Assembly: GCA_000934385.1 (NCBI GenBank)
Contig: KN880577.1
Coordinates: 1 to 61,566, forward strand
Length of the DNA stretch: 61,566 nucleotides
DNA from: Cylindrobasidium torrendii FP15055 ss-10
Taxonomy: Eukaryota; Basidiomycota; Agaricomycetes; Agaricales; Physalacriaceae
Reading direction: 5' to 3'
Shown here: piece after piece, positions 34,501 through 48,470 of the stretch
Layout of the letters: every line of letters starts with the position of its first letter
How positions within the stretch are numbered: the stretch's first letter is position 1
Made by a program: the position numbers and the translations under genes
Notes under the pieces: generated by a model
Databases searched by the model: none
What the model saw: only the letters and a program-made list of their open reading frames with translations
What the model was told of the DNA's origin: nothing

Positions 34501-35132
34501 CCCGAGGGCGCTGTTTCCTTTGTGGTTGAACCCGATTGTGCCTGCTCAGATACTCGCGACATTCGTGCGAAAAAATTCAAATGGCCGCACATCCGCAAGC
34601 ATTGCCATATGTAGTTAAAACCGGTGTGAGCCTTGTGCTCTGCAAATTGTCTGCGAAAGTGATTCATCCCCGCTCGGTCCCTAGAGTAGCAGAGCACTGT
34701 ACTAATGGCCATAGAATGAAAGATGCAGCACTGGAATGCACAGAATGAAGTGGAACACAGTCCGCGGACCGTTTGCCATCCGGCGGGGTGCTGGAAGCGG
34801 GCTTCATGAACCTATGCCCAACTTGAACGAAGTTGGAGTTGGTCAGTCGTCACTCAGTTTAGGTGGCAGTGTGCTACAGTGATCAGTGGCACGTCGGCCC
34901 GGTGCTGATCTCTGCGCTCTGAATTTGTCTGAAATCTATCTCAGCCCATCATGCATCATGACTCCGCCCATTCGTTGATTTCACGTTTGGTGAAATTTGC
35001 GCAAGGTCAATCAGTGCGTCGTTATAAAGATTGTTTTACTAAAAGAAAAGAAAGGTGTGAGATACTGGGTCTAGCGCCCGACGCCTCAGTCAAAAAATAT
35101 TGCTCAATGTCTTACGTTCAGCGGTTCCGGCA
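31501..35132. other. 3.6 kb gene-poor region
   Basis: No recognisable gene, tRNA or element core was found. Frames at 32119-32484 (minus) and 33088-33312 (plus) are moderately long but show no family features. Stops are frequent in all frames, and composition is less GC-rich than in neighbouring genes. This fits decayed sequence or regulatory DNA between the thioesterase gene and chromodomain copy B. Confidence 0.45.
33469..33684 (-). CDS. small ORF, unknown
   Basis: The 71-residue frame from an ATG at 33684 reads MSNKKGQRSVSTFRRRFYIF, then an acidic stretch (EYTLIYNDPLEDDNMV). It looks less random than its surroundings but matches no family I recognise. It could be the first exon of a lost gene. 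Confidence 0.25.
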   Translation of the reverse strand: MSNKKGQRSVSTFRRRFYIFSDEQPEYTLIYNDPLEDDNMVIESQAREALTRMREAPRCQHHVDATRVHGR

Positions 35133-37390
35133 TTAGGTCAACCGCCTACGCTTTCTTGCACGCCTCTGCGTCTCCCTTGATGCCTTCTGCGATTCCCACA
35201 AATCCATCGCCTCCAGCTGCGATGCTGTCTCCTCCGACAGCCATGACCAGTCCTTGTTGTCCAACGGCCAATCCTTCCACTTAACGTGGTACCAGACCGA
35301 ACCATCCGCAAGCTTGCGCTCTCCAACAATCCTTTCCACGGTAAATTCCTCCGCACTTTCCTCGTTTTCTTGTGCGTCGCTGCCCTCGGATTCTCCGACA
35401 TCTTCATCTTCATCAAGATCAGTTAAGTTTGACATTGCATCGGGCGCGGACTCCTCCATGTTAATGTCCTTTACCCAGTCCTTCGAGTCACATCCTTCTG
35501 TTGTCGACTCTTCTGTGACGATCCCGTCACCGCGCAATGGCTGGTCCGTTGAATCCTCCTGATCGCACATATTCACGGCCCAATCCGTCGAGTTTTCTTC
35601 AGGCAAAATATCCTCGTCGCCGTCAGGGGTCGAATTCTCATCCACCACAGGCTTGATATCCAGCTCATCGACGGCAGCAGGTACAACATATTCACCGCCC
35701 TCATCTGTCGATCCTTCCTGGGACGCTGGGGGACGCGCTACCTCGATATTCGCAGGGTCATCGGGAGTCTGTGTTCCCTGTCGACGCTCAACTGGAGGCT
35801 CAGGCATTTCAGGAGGTAACTCGTTGTCGTCTTCCGCTGACCGCGCGCGCCGTTCCTCGTACAAGAAAGGAATGTCAATGCTGACCTGCCTTGGCCGACG
35901 CGATGGTCCCGGCTCGTCTATCCCTTCGTCGACGTCTAGATCGTGATCATGAGATAAGGCGGCCATTGCAAGAGTGCAGGTGTACACACCAACATCCTGA
36001 ACCTGTGTAGACTTGCGAGCACCTCGCGCGGGGTTCTGGCGCCTAGGCCGCTGGGGAGACTTGGAGCGTAAGAGTACCCTCTTCGGCCTCGCGTCGCCAT
36101 CAGAGTCGGAATGCACACTAAAGTTCTCGTCTTCGTCTTCATCTTCATTTTCGTCCTCGTTCGATCCGTCTTGTGGCCGCTTCCTACCGCGCGCCTGACC
36201 TTTGACCTTTGCCTTGACGCTAGGCTTCTTTGTCTTTGAGCGAGCGCCATTCGTTTTTTTGCCATTGCTTTTCCCCGCCTTGTTCTTCTTCTCTGCAGCC
36301 TTCCGCTCTTTTTCGACCAGATGTTCCGCATATTTCTCTTCGTTGATTACAGTTCTCTGGATGTCCGCGTCGTAGTCAAAGCACTTCATCGTACATACAC
36401 CTATCCTCTACTCAACTTCACTGATTAGGATAGAAACCACAGCTCGCAGCAGAGAACTCACCGAATCGCCTTGGTCATATCGATACTTGACTTCTTCCAC
36501 CGTGACTTCGCCATCAAACGAGCGTCCTGCACGACCGGCAGCGTCCAATTCTGCCCGGGTGGCCTCGCGCCCTAGCTCTTTTTTTAAAACGATGGCCGCA
36601 CGCGTTTTCCATCCCCATCCATATTTCAGCACGCCTTTGCACCATGATATCTTGACCTGTATTTCCGTGAGCTCTACGACTGATTTCTGAGCAACGAAAA
36701 AGACACACTGCGTGTTCCTGTGCCCTCCACTCGTCTAGTGTGAGATGCGCGGATGGCTGCATCTCATACTCACCAACATACATCCAATTTCCAGAGTTAA
36801 GCCTCACCATGGTTGTAAACTTCTCACCACTGGTGCATCCACCAAAGAACAATCCTGGGGCACCAGGGAGTTGCGGCGCGTGTGGGTTCCAGTCAAGATG
36901 CAGTGCCATGAAAGAGCGCAAGGGTACACCAGGGTGGCGCTCCAGGAAGCCCTCGCCTGGCTGACTGACCGTCGCTTGGATGCTGCCGCCAAATTGAGAT
37001 GCAAAGTACTCGCGCGAGAATTGCTTGTAGATGTCGAAATCATTGGAGCACGGGGGCACGTCGGGGTAGAACTCGCGACCAATAGCGTCGAGGCGCGCAA
37101 GGACGGTGTCTGCATTAAGCCCGGCAAAGCCGTCTTTCTTGACTTTAACTTTTGGCTGCGTGTAAATATTGAATTTCCCGTTCGTAAGGAGCACAATGGG
37201 TACACACATTCCGATACATAGCAAGGGGGTCATCCTCAGGCTCTTTGGATGGAGACCGACGCCGTTTCTTGCTACTACGCTTTCCAACTGCCTTCTTGGG
37301 TGCGGTGACGGCTGGAACAAGACCATCGAGGCTAGGCTCCTCGATCTCTTCCTTGACATTGGACATCGTCGTCGTTCCGGAACACGACAT
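35133..37390 (-). CDS. chromodomain protein with conserved N-terminal domain, copy B
   Basis: Four exons (37390-37208, 37155-36709, 36656-36462, 36407-35133) join to 699 residues. The intron positions match copy A: after the basic N-terminus, before an (I/V)SW motif, and just before IGV(W/C). The conserved region shows LRSFMALHLDWNPHAPQLPG, APGLFFGG, YVGEYEM and LTLDEWRAQ. Repeats of a (D/E)xST motif occur in the acidic linker (QEGSTDEGG, DENSTPDGD, PEENSTDW, QEDSTDQP, TEESTTEG), as in copy A. The C-terminal chromodomain reads FTVERIVGERKLADGSVWYH then VKWKDWPLDNKDWSWL, ending in a basic RRARKRRRLT tail. It is in inverted orientation to copy A, about 11 kb away. Likely nuclear chromatin protein by inference. 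Confidence 0.8.
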
Positions 37391-37777
37391 TGCCGCGTGC
37401 CAGCGCGTGCCCCGAGTCCCGACGCGATATTACCCACGTGTCGTTAATTGGTTCTCCTGATCCGGATCCGTTTAATTCCTCCGCTCCGTGAACGTTCATT
37501 GTTGTTGGTGATAGGTGATAGGCGATATAAAAGTGCGACGATTGAACACGGTAGTACCTTGTCAGCTGGGGGGTTCAATGTCACTGTCGGCAGAACTGTA
37601 CGCACTATACATTGGCTCGTCGAATTAGGGATTAGTGAACACAAGGTCTTTCCAATAGATAAATTGGGCTTCACATCCTGTCCAAAATTCACTCAAGACG
37701 AAAAAAAAAAATTTGATGTCACTCCATCTGCATTGCTTCGAAGTGCTGATATGACATCCTCCTATCGGCCTCTACCT
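37391..37777. other. upstream region of chromodomain copy B, no gene seen
   Basis: TTTATATCGCC on the minus strand near 37530 is TATA-like, about 140 bases from the ATG of copy B. No coding frame with family features was found. Confidence 0.35.
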
Positions 37778-38023
37778 TCACCCACACCAACGCTTCGAGT
37801 TCTGCCGCCTCACTCTAGGGTACATCCGCCACAAGTCATCATAAGTCCAGTCCTTCCTTTTGACATGGTACTCGGGCGAGCCAGCGGCACCCTTCCACTC
37901 ATCTACGATCTTCTCCACAACATAACCCTTCGGGTCATTCTCCTCCTTCCCATCCTTGTCGTTCCGATTAAACATGGAATCGTCATTATAAGCCGTGCAT
38001 TTCATTGATTCTGGTAGCCGCAA
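37778..38023 (-). pseudogene. decayed chromodomain fragment
   Basis: The minus-strand frame contains GYVVEKIVDEWKGAAGSPEY, then HVKRKDWTYDDLWRMYP. This aligns with the chromodomain of copy A (YVVEKILGEEICADG, YHVKWEDYPLDNLPWSW), with the Trp of HVKW replaced by Arg. Only the chromodomain and a short flank remain. It is probably the 3' end of a third, lost copy of the same gene family. Confidence 0.6.
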
Positions 38024-38419
38024 GCAGAAAAATTCCCTCGGGTGTCAGTTTTCCTTCATTCTCGTCTTGAAGGGGCTGATCTGTCGGCTTTATCCTGGTT
38101 AGTTATCATCATTTGAGTCGTTTTTTCTCTCTTCGCCTGAGGAGAATCATGGTACTTAGTAGCGTAGTATCTTAGTACATCGTAGTATTCGACCCGGACA
38201 GCATTATGCTAATCGGTCAGCCATTCTCTTCAACGCCGGCGGTTGTGGCACGGCTACTACATATAAGGAATCTTAGCGACTTTTCGCCCCGCTGCAAACT
38301 TATCCCGGAGTCCAAGAGGGAATTGCTCGCTCAGCGCCTAGCACTGGCAACAGTCAGTGGCATTGATGAATTGTAGCACGTGACGCTTTCTGATATTGGT
38401 CACATGCCACTGAGCGACA

Positions 38420-38493
38420 GGCCGTCTAGCTCAGCTGGTTAGAGCGTCGTGCTAATAACGCGAAGGTCTTGGGTTCGATCCCCACGATGGCCA
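38420..38493 (+). tRNA. tRNA-Ile (anticodon AAU)
   Basis: The 74-base sequence folds as a cloverleaf without an intron. The acceptor stem pairs GGCCGTC with GATGGCC (one G-T pair), and the discriminator base is A. The A box is TAGCTCAGCTGG and the B box GGTTCGATCCC. The anticodon loop CTAATAA gives AAT, read as inosine-AU after modification. A T-run (TTTGTTTTG) follows as a Pol III terminator. Confidence 0.95.
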
Positions 38494-38895
38494 TTTGTTT
38501 TGTAACTTTTGTTGTTCACTTGAAAGGCCTCTGCGCTGAACGATCCAGGATCCTGGCTCCAATGTCCATGTCAATGGATCAGGAGTCTCAGGACTAAGTT
38601 CCAACATTGGTGACTGGACAATGCAGAGCCACTGAGGGCAAGATCACCACGCCTTTTCTATTAGGTTTCGTTGAATCCTCTTAGGTGTACGCGACGTGAC
38701 AGGCTGTCTTGTCACTCGAGTCTGGAGGGCTTTGTGACGCCCATGACGCCCAACAAGTTGCATACTGCTACGGCTCCCTGTCTCAAAACACGCGCGGGTA
38801 AGTATCTCAAGGGACGGACAACTTCGAGACTGCCATTGCATCTGTAAAACACCAAGTTAAGCTACAGTATCAAACGAGATCTTCGTGAACCCCGT
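38494..38895. other. no gene seen
   Basis: This spacer lies between the tRNA and the F-box gene 3' end. AAATAAAG-like sequence lies inside the end of the F-box frame near 38932. No frame is convincing. Confidence 0.35.
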
Positions 38896-40785
38896 CTACC
38901 TCAGGAATCCATGATTAGAATTGCAATCAAAATAAAGCAAGAAATGCGTACTGGTGGATCTTTGGGACGCTTTAACGTTAACGCCTTCTGTCTTCCAGCG
39001 GCGCATCTGTGCAAGCAACCTGGAGTCCCGCCGCCCTAACAGCACGCCTTGCTGGTTGGTGAACATGCGTGAAGCAGATTCAAGGAAGTGGACGTTCAAA
39101 TTGCGTAAGACACCGCCGTCCGCTTTGTGGATGCAAGTGTCGAGGAAATGCCCAAGGATAGCCTCCGCGTCAATTTCTTGCATCTTCAGAATCTCCGGGG
39201 TTGTAGGGGGGAGGTTTTGGTTTTCGATCATAGTGTCCAGGCTACCATTGATGCGCACAGTCAATGAGGAGAGGAGAGGGAAGGCATTCGGTTGCGTGAA
39301 AAGTGGAAGTATCCTGGCCATGATATCCGTGTCTCCGAACCGCAAGTAGAAGATCTTGAGGCGACGAAACAACGGTAAGATTTTCTGCCACCTCTTCAGC
39401 TTTTCTGGAGACTGTGGGGTCTGGTAACTCGATCGGGACTCGCTGAACTCTATGTCAAATTCCTGGAGGGCACAACGCGAACGGGCCAACATCCTTCCGA
39501 GAGCCTTTGACGACAGGGAAGAATGATTAATCGCTCTGAGATGCCTAAGTCGGGGACACCAGAAGCGGGATAAGGTGGAGGCAGATCCCACATTCGAGAG
39601 ATTCAGCCACTGTAGGCTTGGCAGCGCGATAATCGAGTCGTCAGACGGCAATGACTGACCCATATCCATGTGGGAAATGGCAAGCGCGAAGAGTGATGGA
39701 CATAAACGGAGAAGAGGTATCATTGTCATGAACCTCCCGGCGCAGTCGAGGGTGAGTGTCGTGAGCTCTTCAAGCGGAAATGGAAGTCGGGACGGGTCAA
39801 GAGGAATAACTTCGTTTTCGAACCAATTATTGATAGCGTCGACCTTGAGAGTCAGCTCTTGTAATGGCCCAGACGACCCGACAATCAAAAGCATGTTATT
39901 CCAATCCAAGGTGGCCTGAGGAGCCAGCTGCTCGACATCGGTCTGGCTGAGTGTTGCAGTCAGAGAGAGTTTCCGTAGCTTCGGACAGCGTTGAGATTCA
40001 TTTGCGTTACTGAGTCGCACCGGATGACCAGTGAGATACAGTATCTCAACTCTCGGGAAGAGATTGACAAGGCCATCTAAAGTGATGTCTCCCCGCGGGC
40101 TATGCAGGTCTATATCCAGTGTAAGCGGTTCTTGACCAGCTCTGGAGATCGCTGTAGTCATACAGTTCGACTCTTCCAGTTCATTGTACAGGTCGAAAAA
40201 AATCTTCCCTTCATCGCTCAGCACGAAACTGGGAGCATTCCAGAGCCGCGGCATATGCGTCCCAACCTCTCGCCACCTACGGCAGACGGCAGTGAGGTCC
40301 CATGGGACTGTACGCCCGTTGATACGGGAGCGCTTTCGGGCGAACAGGTCGTAGGAACCTCCATCGTCAGATTTGTCGAGGCAGTAGAGGAATATTTGAC
40401 ACAGAATCTCGGTTGGGAGGTCATGAACGCGGCAGAGCAGACATTTGTGCAGGTGCAAATGGGCAAATGCCTCCTCGCGCTGGTTTTCGAGTGCTAGAAG
40501 GGCAAGCCTCAGCGCGATTATCTCCGAATCCAAAGCAACGATGTCGGACTCCAATGCTTGAATATACGGCTTCGCATTGGCCACATCGGAGGGCGATACG
40601 GACTCGTTCTGCGAAAAAGTCGTTCCCAGATACTGCTGGAATGGAGATGGTTGCTGGTAGAGTCGCGCCGGCTCCTGAAGCGACAAATTACACCGCGAAC
40701 AGATCCCTGGGACAACTGGAATAAGACAAGGACACATGCACAACGTGCGACATTTCTTACTTTCAGTAGGGTTATCCTCGGCCAT
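38896..40785 (-). CDS. F-box-like protein
   Basis: A single exon of 629 residues starts at an ATG at 40785. Four early Cys (CRTLCMCPC, CSRCNLS) may bind metal. A coiled-coil stretch (ALESDIVALDSEIIALRLAL) precedes the F-box-like segment VHDLPTEILCQIFLYCLD, then VPWDLTAVCRRWREVGTHMP plus RLW. This is the standard mushroom F-box layout. The remainder has loose leucine-rich repeats. It probably acts as a substrate adaptor of an SCF ubiquitin ligase, by inference from the family. No introns are needed. Confidence 0.85.
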   Translation of the reverse strand: MAEDNPTESKKCRTLCMCPCLIPVVPGICSRCNLSLQEPARLYQQPSPFQQYLGTTFSQNESVSPSDVANAKPYIQALESDIVALDSEIIALRLALLALENQREEAFAHLHLHKCLLCRVHDLPTEILCQIFLYCLDKSDDGGSYDLFARKRSRINGRTVPWDLTAVCRRWREVGTHMPRLWNAPSFVLSDEGKIFFDLYNELEESNCMTTAISRAGQEPLTLDIDLHSPRGDITLDGLVNLFPRVEILYLTGHPVRLSNANESQRCPKLRKLSLTATLSQTDVEQLAPQATLDWNNMLLIVGSSGPLQELTLKVDAINNWFENEVIPLDPSRLPFPLEELTTLTLDCAGRFMTMIPLLRLCPSLFALAISHMDMGQSLPSDDSIIALPSLQWLNLSNVGSASTLSRFWCPRLRHLRAINHSSLSSKALGRMLARSRCALQEFDIEFSESRSSYQTPQSPEKLKRWQKILPLFRRLKIFYLRFGDTDIMARILPLFTQPNAFPLLSSLTVRINGSLDTMIENQNLPPTTPEILKMQEIDAEAILGHFLDTCIHKADGGVLRNLNVHFLESASRMFTNQQGVLLGRRDSRLLAQMRRWKTEGVNVKASQRSTSTHFLLYFDCNSNHGFLR

Positions 40786-41225
40786 TCTTTCGGTATGTGT
40801 TAGGATCTTTCAACAAAAGCAGGTCGTCGTCAATGGCCAAGCAAGAAGTTCAACATTTGAAATTTCACCGTACTGATCGCCGGCCCTGATCCACCTGCGA
40901 CTTCGATTGCATGTACATGTAAGTCTGAAGGCGAGCTGTGGTTTGCCCATTTATTTCTTTGCATGTTTGTCAGAATGTTGATCAAATTTAGTCCATCCTG
41001 ACCGACAGCCATTGCTTCAACATCGGCGAAACATTTCATTGTCGTGCTTGAAATCAGATATTAATTATCACAGCAAACACTTGTTCGAAAGGGCGGTTTG
41101 TGACGTCGGATGGATGTGCGGCAGCGTCTTTCATCCCACACGACTATACCAGACCCAGTAAGTACTCTTATGGCCTTTCATTAGCGTTTGATTCTGCGGC
41201 TGGAAAGACGGTGTGCAGATTCCTG
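40786..41225. other. no gene seen
   Basis: This spacer runs between the F-box gene start and the histone deacetylase stop, both on the minus strand. It would contain the F-box promoter. Nothing else is recognisable. Confidence 0.35.
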
Positions 41226-43318
41226 TCAATCCACATCCATATTCTCCCCACCGACGCCGGTATCCTTGTCTGAGGCTTCCTTGTCTGCTTCTCCATCCCT
41301 TTCTGATTCATCTTCGACGGCTGCAGCGCTTTTTACACGACCACCACCGCGTCCTCCGCGAGACGTCCCTCCTCTACTCATGCGCCCTCCGCGGGTCCTC
41401 CTTGGCGGAGGTGCAACAGCTTCTGCTCCGCTACCACCACTGCTCGTACTGCCAACGTCGTCCTCATCGTCGTCCCGGGCGCCGCTAACACGTCTCTTTC
41501 CCCCACGACCTCCTCTACCACCACGCCCACGAGGCCGGCCTCGACCTCTTCTGCTGACTGGTTTCTTCGGCTTCTCCTCCTCATCCTCATTATCTTCATC
41601 CTCGTCATCTCTCTCCTTTTCTTTCCCCTTCCCTTTAGCCCTGCCCTTGCCTTTAATATCGATCTCTTTGCCTTTACCCTTCCCGCCTCTGCCCTTGGAC
41701 TTGACTGGCTCAGGCTCCATGTCCACATCCACATCCCCATCGAAGAACTCGTTTTCCGCAAAATGTCGGTCTCGTCGATCCTCTCCTGCTCTCGCCGTCG
41801 ATATGCCCTCCATTTTCTCCTCATGCGTTCGGTCCTCATCATCCCTCAACCCTGTCAAACTCGGTGGAATCTCTTGCATTGCCACCGACGGCGCACCCTG
41901 CAAGTAGCGCAGCTTATTCTTGATGGACACTGTGACATGCTGTAGCGAAGCAGGCGTGTTCTGGTTGACCACTGTGCCTGTGAGCGGTGGATGCAGCTGC
42001 CATCGGTCCTCCTCGAAGAATTTGTCGTACACCGTCGCAGGAAGGTCGTGCGGAAGCTGCACGCCCGCAAGAACAGAGGTCTCGTACGTCCAACACCGCG
42101 ATACGTTCTTGATGGTATATCCACCACCGCCTAAAACGAGCAAAGGGACATTGAAGCTGCGCACAAAGTTGACGCATTCGCCGTGTGTAGCGATAGACAG
42201 GTTGAAGGCTCCGAGGCGATCCAATCCAAGGGAGTCGGCACCACACTGCAGGACGATGGCAGACGGCGCGAATGTCGCGACGGTGTCGCCAATGACCGCC
42301 CGGAATATCGTAAGATACATGTCGTTGTCGATGCCATCGAGTAATGGGACATTCAGGCAGAAGTTCTTGCCCTTCCCGACACCATTGTCGTCGAGCTTTC
42401 CTGTCCCAGGGAAGAATTCGCCTGTATACTTGTGGAAGGATACTGTCATAACACGGTCCGAGTCGTAGAACGCAAATTCGACGCCATCGCCGTGATGAAT
42501 GTCAATGTCGATATATAATACTCGTGGATGATACCTACAGCGAGGTTAGCTATGCATCCACGTCTTGAGCCTGTTTGCTATACCTGAGCAATTCCAGGAT
42601 GGCAAGAACGATGTCATTTGTATAACAGAATCCGCTAGCTTCGCCTCGCTTTGCATGATGCAGTCCCCCGGCCCAGTTGATCGCAATATCCGTCGTCCTC
42701 GCGCATAGCTTTCGCGCAGCTTGCAAAGAGCCACCAGAAGACATGCGGCAAAAGTCGTACAGCCCATCCCACACAGGGCTGTCCTCCCCACAGTTGAACT
42801 GGTCCACCATTTTGGCCATACCATGCTGGTTGGCCGGAGATATCCTGTGCTTTAGTTAACAACATGAAGATTCAAGCGATTGCCAAGCAGACATACTGGG
42901 ATAAGAAGTCGATGTAGTCAGCGTCATGGTACATCAATAGTTCTTCACGCGTGGCCTTGCGAACGTCGTAGATATTATGCAGCTTCTTGTCAAGCCCGTA
43001 GCCCAAGACCAAGGCGTTCGTAAGTGTTAACCGATGCGGCTTCATGGGATGATATGCCTATCTTGCACATCAACAAATACATACGGGGACACGGCAGAGT
43101 GCCAAAGTACTTACGCCATAATGGAATGCACCGACTCCCTTTGGAAAATAGTACGAAACGATGGGGCGCGAGTGAGGCTAGCCCAACTGTTAGCAGATGG
43201 CGCGCCCAATCGAAAGGGCGTTCGATGGAAGTTTACCGACCTGTACTCTTTGAGCGGTAGTAAAAGGCGTAGCAGTCTTGATGGGTCCGCGGTCCAAGAA
43301 GTACGGCTGCGCGGACAT
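41226..43318 (-). CDS. class I histone deacetylase, Hos2/HDAC3 type
   Basis: Five exons (43318-43241, 43177-43115, 43057-42897, 42844-42584, 42534-41226) join to 623 residues from [11 protein letters not shown]. The catalytic domain (about residues 30-370) shows [66 protein letters not shown] with zinc ligands, [12 protein letters not shown], and [22 protein letters not shown] points to the Hos2/HDAC3 branch. Where HDAC3-type proteins have GAGHPM this has GAYHPM. The C-terminal tail is long, acidic and basic by turns, with KGKGKE repeats and an [14 protein letters not shown] stretch like an RGG or AT-hook region. It removes acetyl groups from histones in Set3/SMRT-like complexes. Confidence 0.95.
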
Positions 43319-44068
43319 GGTTGGTTCTTGTGGTCGAGAGCTGGCGAACACCATCGTCTATATTCCCATACAGTGGAACGCGCGGGTGATTAGAGTGGAT
43401 ATTGCGCCGCCTATAACTCTTCCTGTGTTACTGTGGCTTCAAAAAGCTTAGTTTCTGCGTTGAGGTCAACGAACCACAAGATGCCAGGCGAGCTTTGAGG
43501 GTCACGTCAGTGACCAGTGGCAAATTTTGCGCCCAAGGAAAGTGCCTATGGTAAAGAGGGTTCCCTGAGACAAGATGAGGAGGCGTATGGAGGTATTTCG
43601 AACTTCGAGCACAAGCTGGATGAAGGCGTGTGCCAACTCGATTTGGGTGATCGGACTCGCTAAAATCGACACGTGCGCGTGCTCATTTAAGAATTAAGAC
43701 TCGGCCCGATTCACTCGGACCGACACCCGAACATGATCATTACTTGAACTGTAACTTTAAGTTTGTAACTACCGTCTCGAAACCACGCGAGGCAATGCGT
43801 GCTATTCATCGCCCACAAGACATCTCGACCTGCCCAATATTTGAGAACTCTGTCTGTGCGGAACTTCTTTGCTCAAGTGGACCGGTGAGTTTACAACTGG
43901 GCAAAAGGATTGCGCTAATCCGAATCAGATTCTCCGTATCGAGTATATGCTAGGACTGGGCCTTGGGAACTTGCAAGAAAACTTGGACTGCCAGGACAAC
44001 TCGATAGACTGTGCGTCATCAGTTCTTGCCTTCGACAAACAGCTCATTATCATCCAGTGCAACCACGC
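43319..44068. promoter_or_regulatory. divergent intergenic region
   Basis: This spacer lies between the deacetylase (minus) and the small unknown gene (plus). No TATA element stands out. Frames after 43744 are open for 60-70 codons but show no features. Confidence 0.3.
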
Positions 44069-44780
44069 ATGCATACATACTTTACAACTGGCGACCTGTT
44101 TTTCTTGCCGTCCGAGGAAGTGCTCGAGAGAATTCTTCAGTTATCTCGCTACAATATGACGTGCGCTCCAGACGAGCGTGTTTTGTTTAGTGAGGTGTGC
44201 TGCGTTCATTGCCTACTACGTATGCTTGGCTAATTCCTTGCAGGATGTAAAGTCAGGGCCTTCCGCGTGCACATACATGCTCGATTTCAGAAAGCTACGT
44301 TGGAACGACCATATTCTCTACACACGCCATCCCAATTCAGGCCAGGTCACTGCCCACACGTCCCCTTATCCCGATTTACCTCCTTTCGTGCTCCCCGCAA
44401 GTCCGTGGATCGCAGCCCTATCTACTCATGGTGCTTTGAACGACAATGATAATCTTTTAGTACCGCAAATCGAAATGACCATGTTTAGCGCGCGCCTACC
44501 GCGCAGCTTTGGCATGGCGCGGCCACGGCCACCAAATCAACCTGCTCGCATTCTCAAGACTTCTGTGTCTTCAACCACAGATCCAATATGCAAAAAACCA
44601 GCGCCATCCAAACGCAAACGCAATAAACGGCCAATCCCCTACCCCGTAGGGTCGGACGAGTCCTCGCGCTCGTCAGAGGATGAGCTGCGTGCAAAGAAGC
44701 GGCCAAAGGTGTCGAGGAAATCGAAAGCAGTGGCTTTGGGGCCCCGCGACATCGCCAATGCGGTCTGTCATCCAGCATAG
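44069..44780 (+). CDS. unknown protein with nuclear-localisation-like basic clusters
   Basis: Two exons (44069-44194 and 44244-44780) give 220 residues. The start MHTYFTTGDLFFLPSEEVLE is followed by RILQLSRYNMT, loosely F-box-like. Exon 2 carries LRWNDHILYTRHPNSGQVTA plus HTSPYPDLPPFVLPASPW, which resembles a conserved but unnamed mushroom protein segment. The C-terminus has KRKRNKR and KKRPKVSRKSK clusters between Ser/Glu runs, suggesting nuclear import. The intron of 49 bases has good borders and keeps phase. Function unknown. Confidence 0.5.
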
Positions 44781-45355
44781 GCGCCCAAAACTAGAGCAAC
44801 CCCCACGCCCGACATTTGTGTGGAATCCCATGGCCGGTCCATATTCAAATGCAGACATAAAAATCAGCAGACTCTGCGTGCTCGAACCCCGCAAAAAATT
44901 TGCAGCGGTTGGACAAGCGGAATTCGGTCGTTTTGCAAGGATGGACTAACGAAGGAGAGAGCACTCAGACGCTTAGAAATTGAATCCAAAGGTAGTCCCT
45001 GGAGATTTAGAACGCGATGTAGAAGGGGTATTTTTGTTGCATTGGGTATCCCCCATTTCTGCTGCATCTTACGAGTCCTCTACTATGGTATTACTCGCCA
45101 TAACCCTCGGTTGTACATCTGTTTTGGCAGTGTTGTACAATCCTCCGCGAGCCGTACTGCAATTGCTTTTGGACGGTCTGACACTAATGCAAATGATTCA
45201 GCCATGGCCACTATTGTCCTCATCTATGGTAGCATTCATTGTTCATTATCATAAGAGAAAACAGGCTATATGTAGTACAGGAGGGGATTGCTTGAATGGT
45301 AAAAGAAACATCATCGTATGGTAGAACATTTTGCTTGACTCGTAGGCGCACGCGT
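44781..45355. other. no gene seen
   Basis: Convergent spacer before the CDC48 stop codon. Frames are short and featureless. Confidence 0.35.
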
Positions 45356-48164
<2,809 letters not shown>

Positions 48165-48470
48165 CGTCGTAGAATAAAAGCAAGAGGTGGGTGGTGGTCG
48201 TTACAGGGAGAGAGACAGCGTAGGGGGACGCGCGTCAAGTCGTGATCTCATATTCAGCTGCCCAAACAGGCGCAAAGATCGCCACGTGGATAAGCTGACT
48301 CTGTGCTTTGGCCTCGACGCTTCGAGTGGAATCGACGACAGCGGCACCGCGCGCCAAGCTTGGTCAGACGTTGGTCAGAGTTTCGGCAATGACAGGCTTG
48401 CCTCGATAATGTGGGGAGCACATGTTGATTTCCATACGGGGAACAATGCCATTTGCTTAATGCGTTTACA
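48165..48470. promoter_or_regulatory. CDC48 promoter / cofactor B 3' flank
   Basis: About 306 bases separate the two tandem minus-strand genes. No TATA box stands out. It must contain the CDC48 promoter and the end of the cofactor B transcript. Confidence 0.4.
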
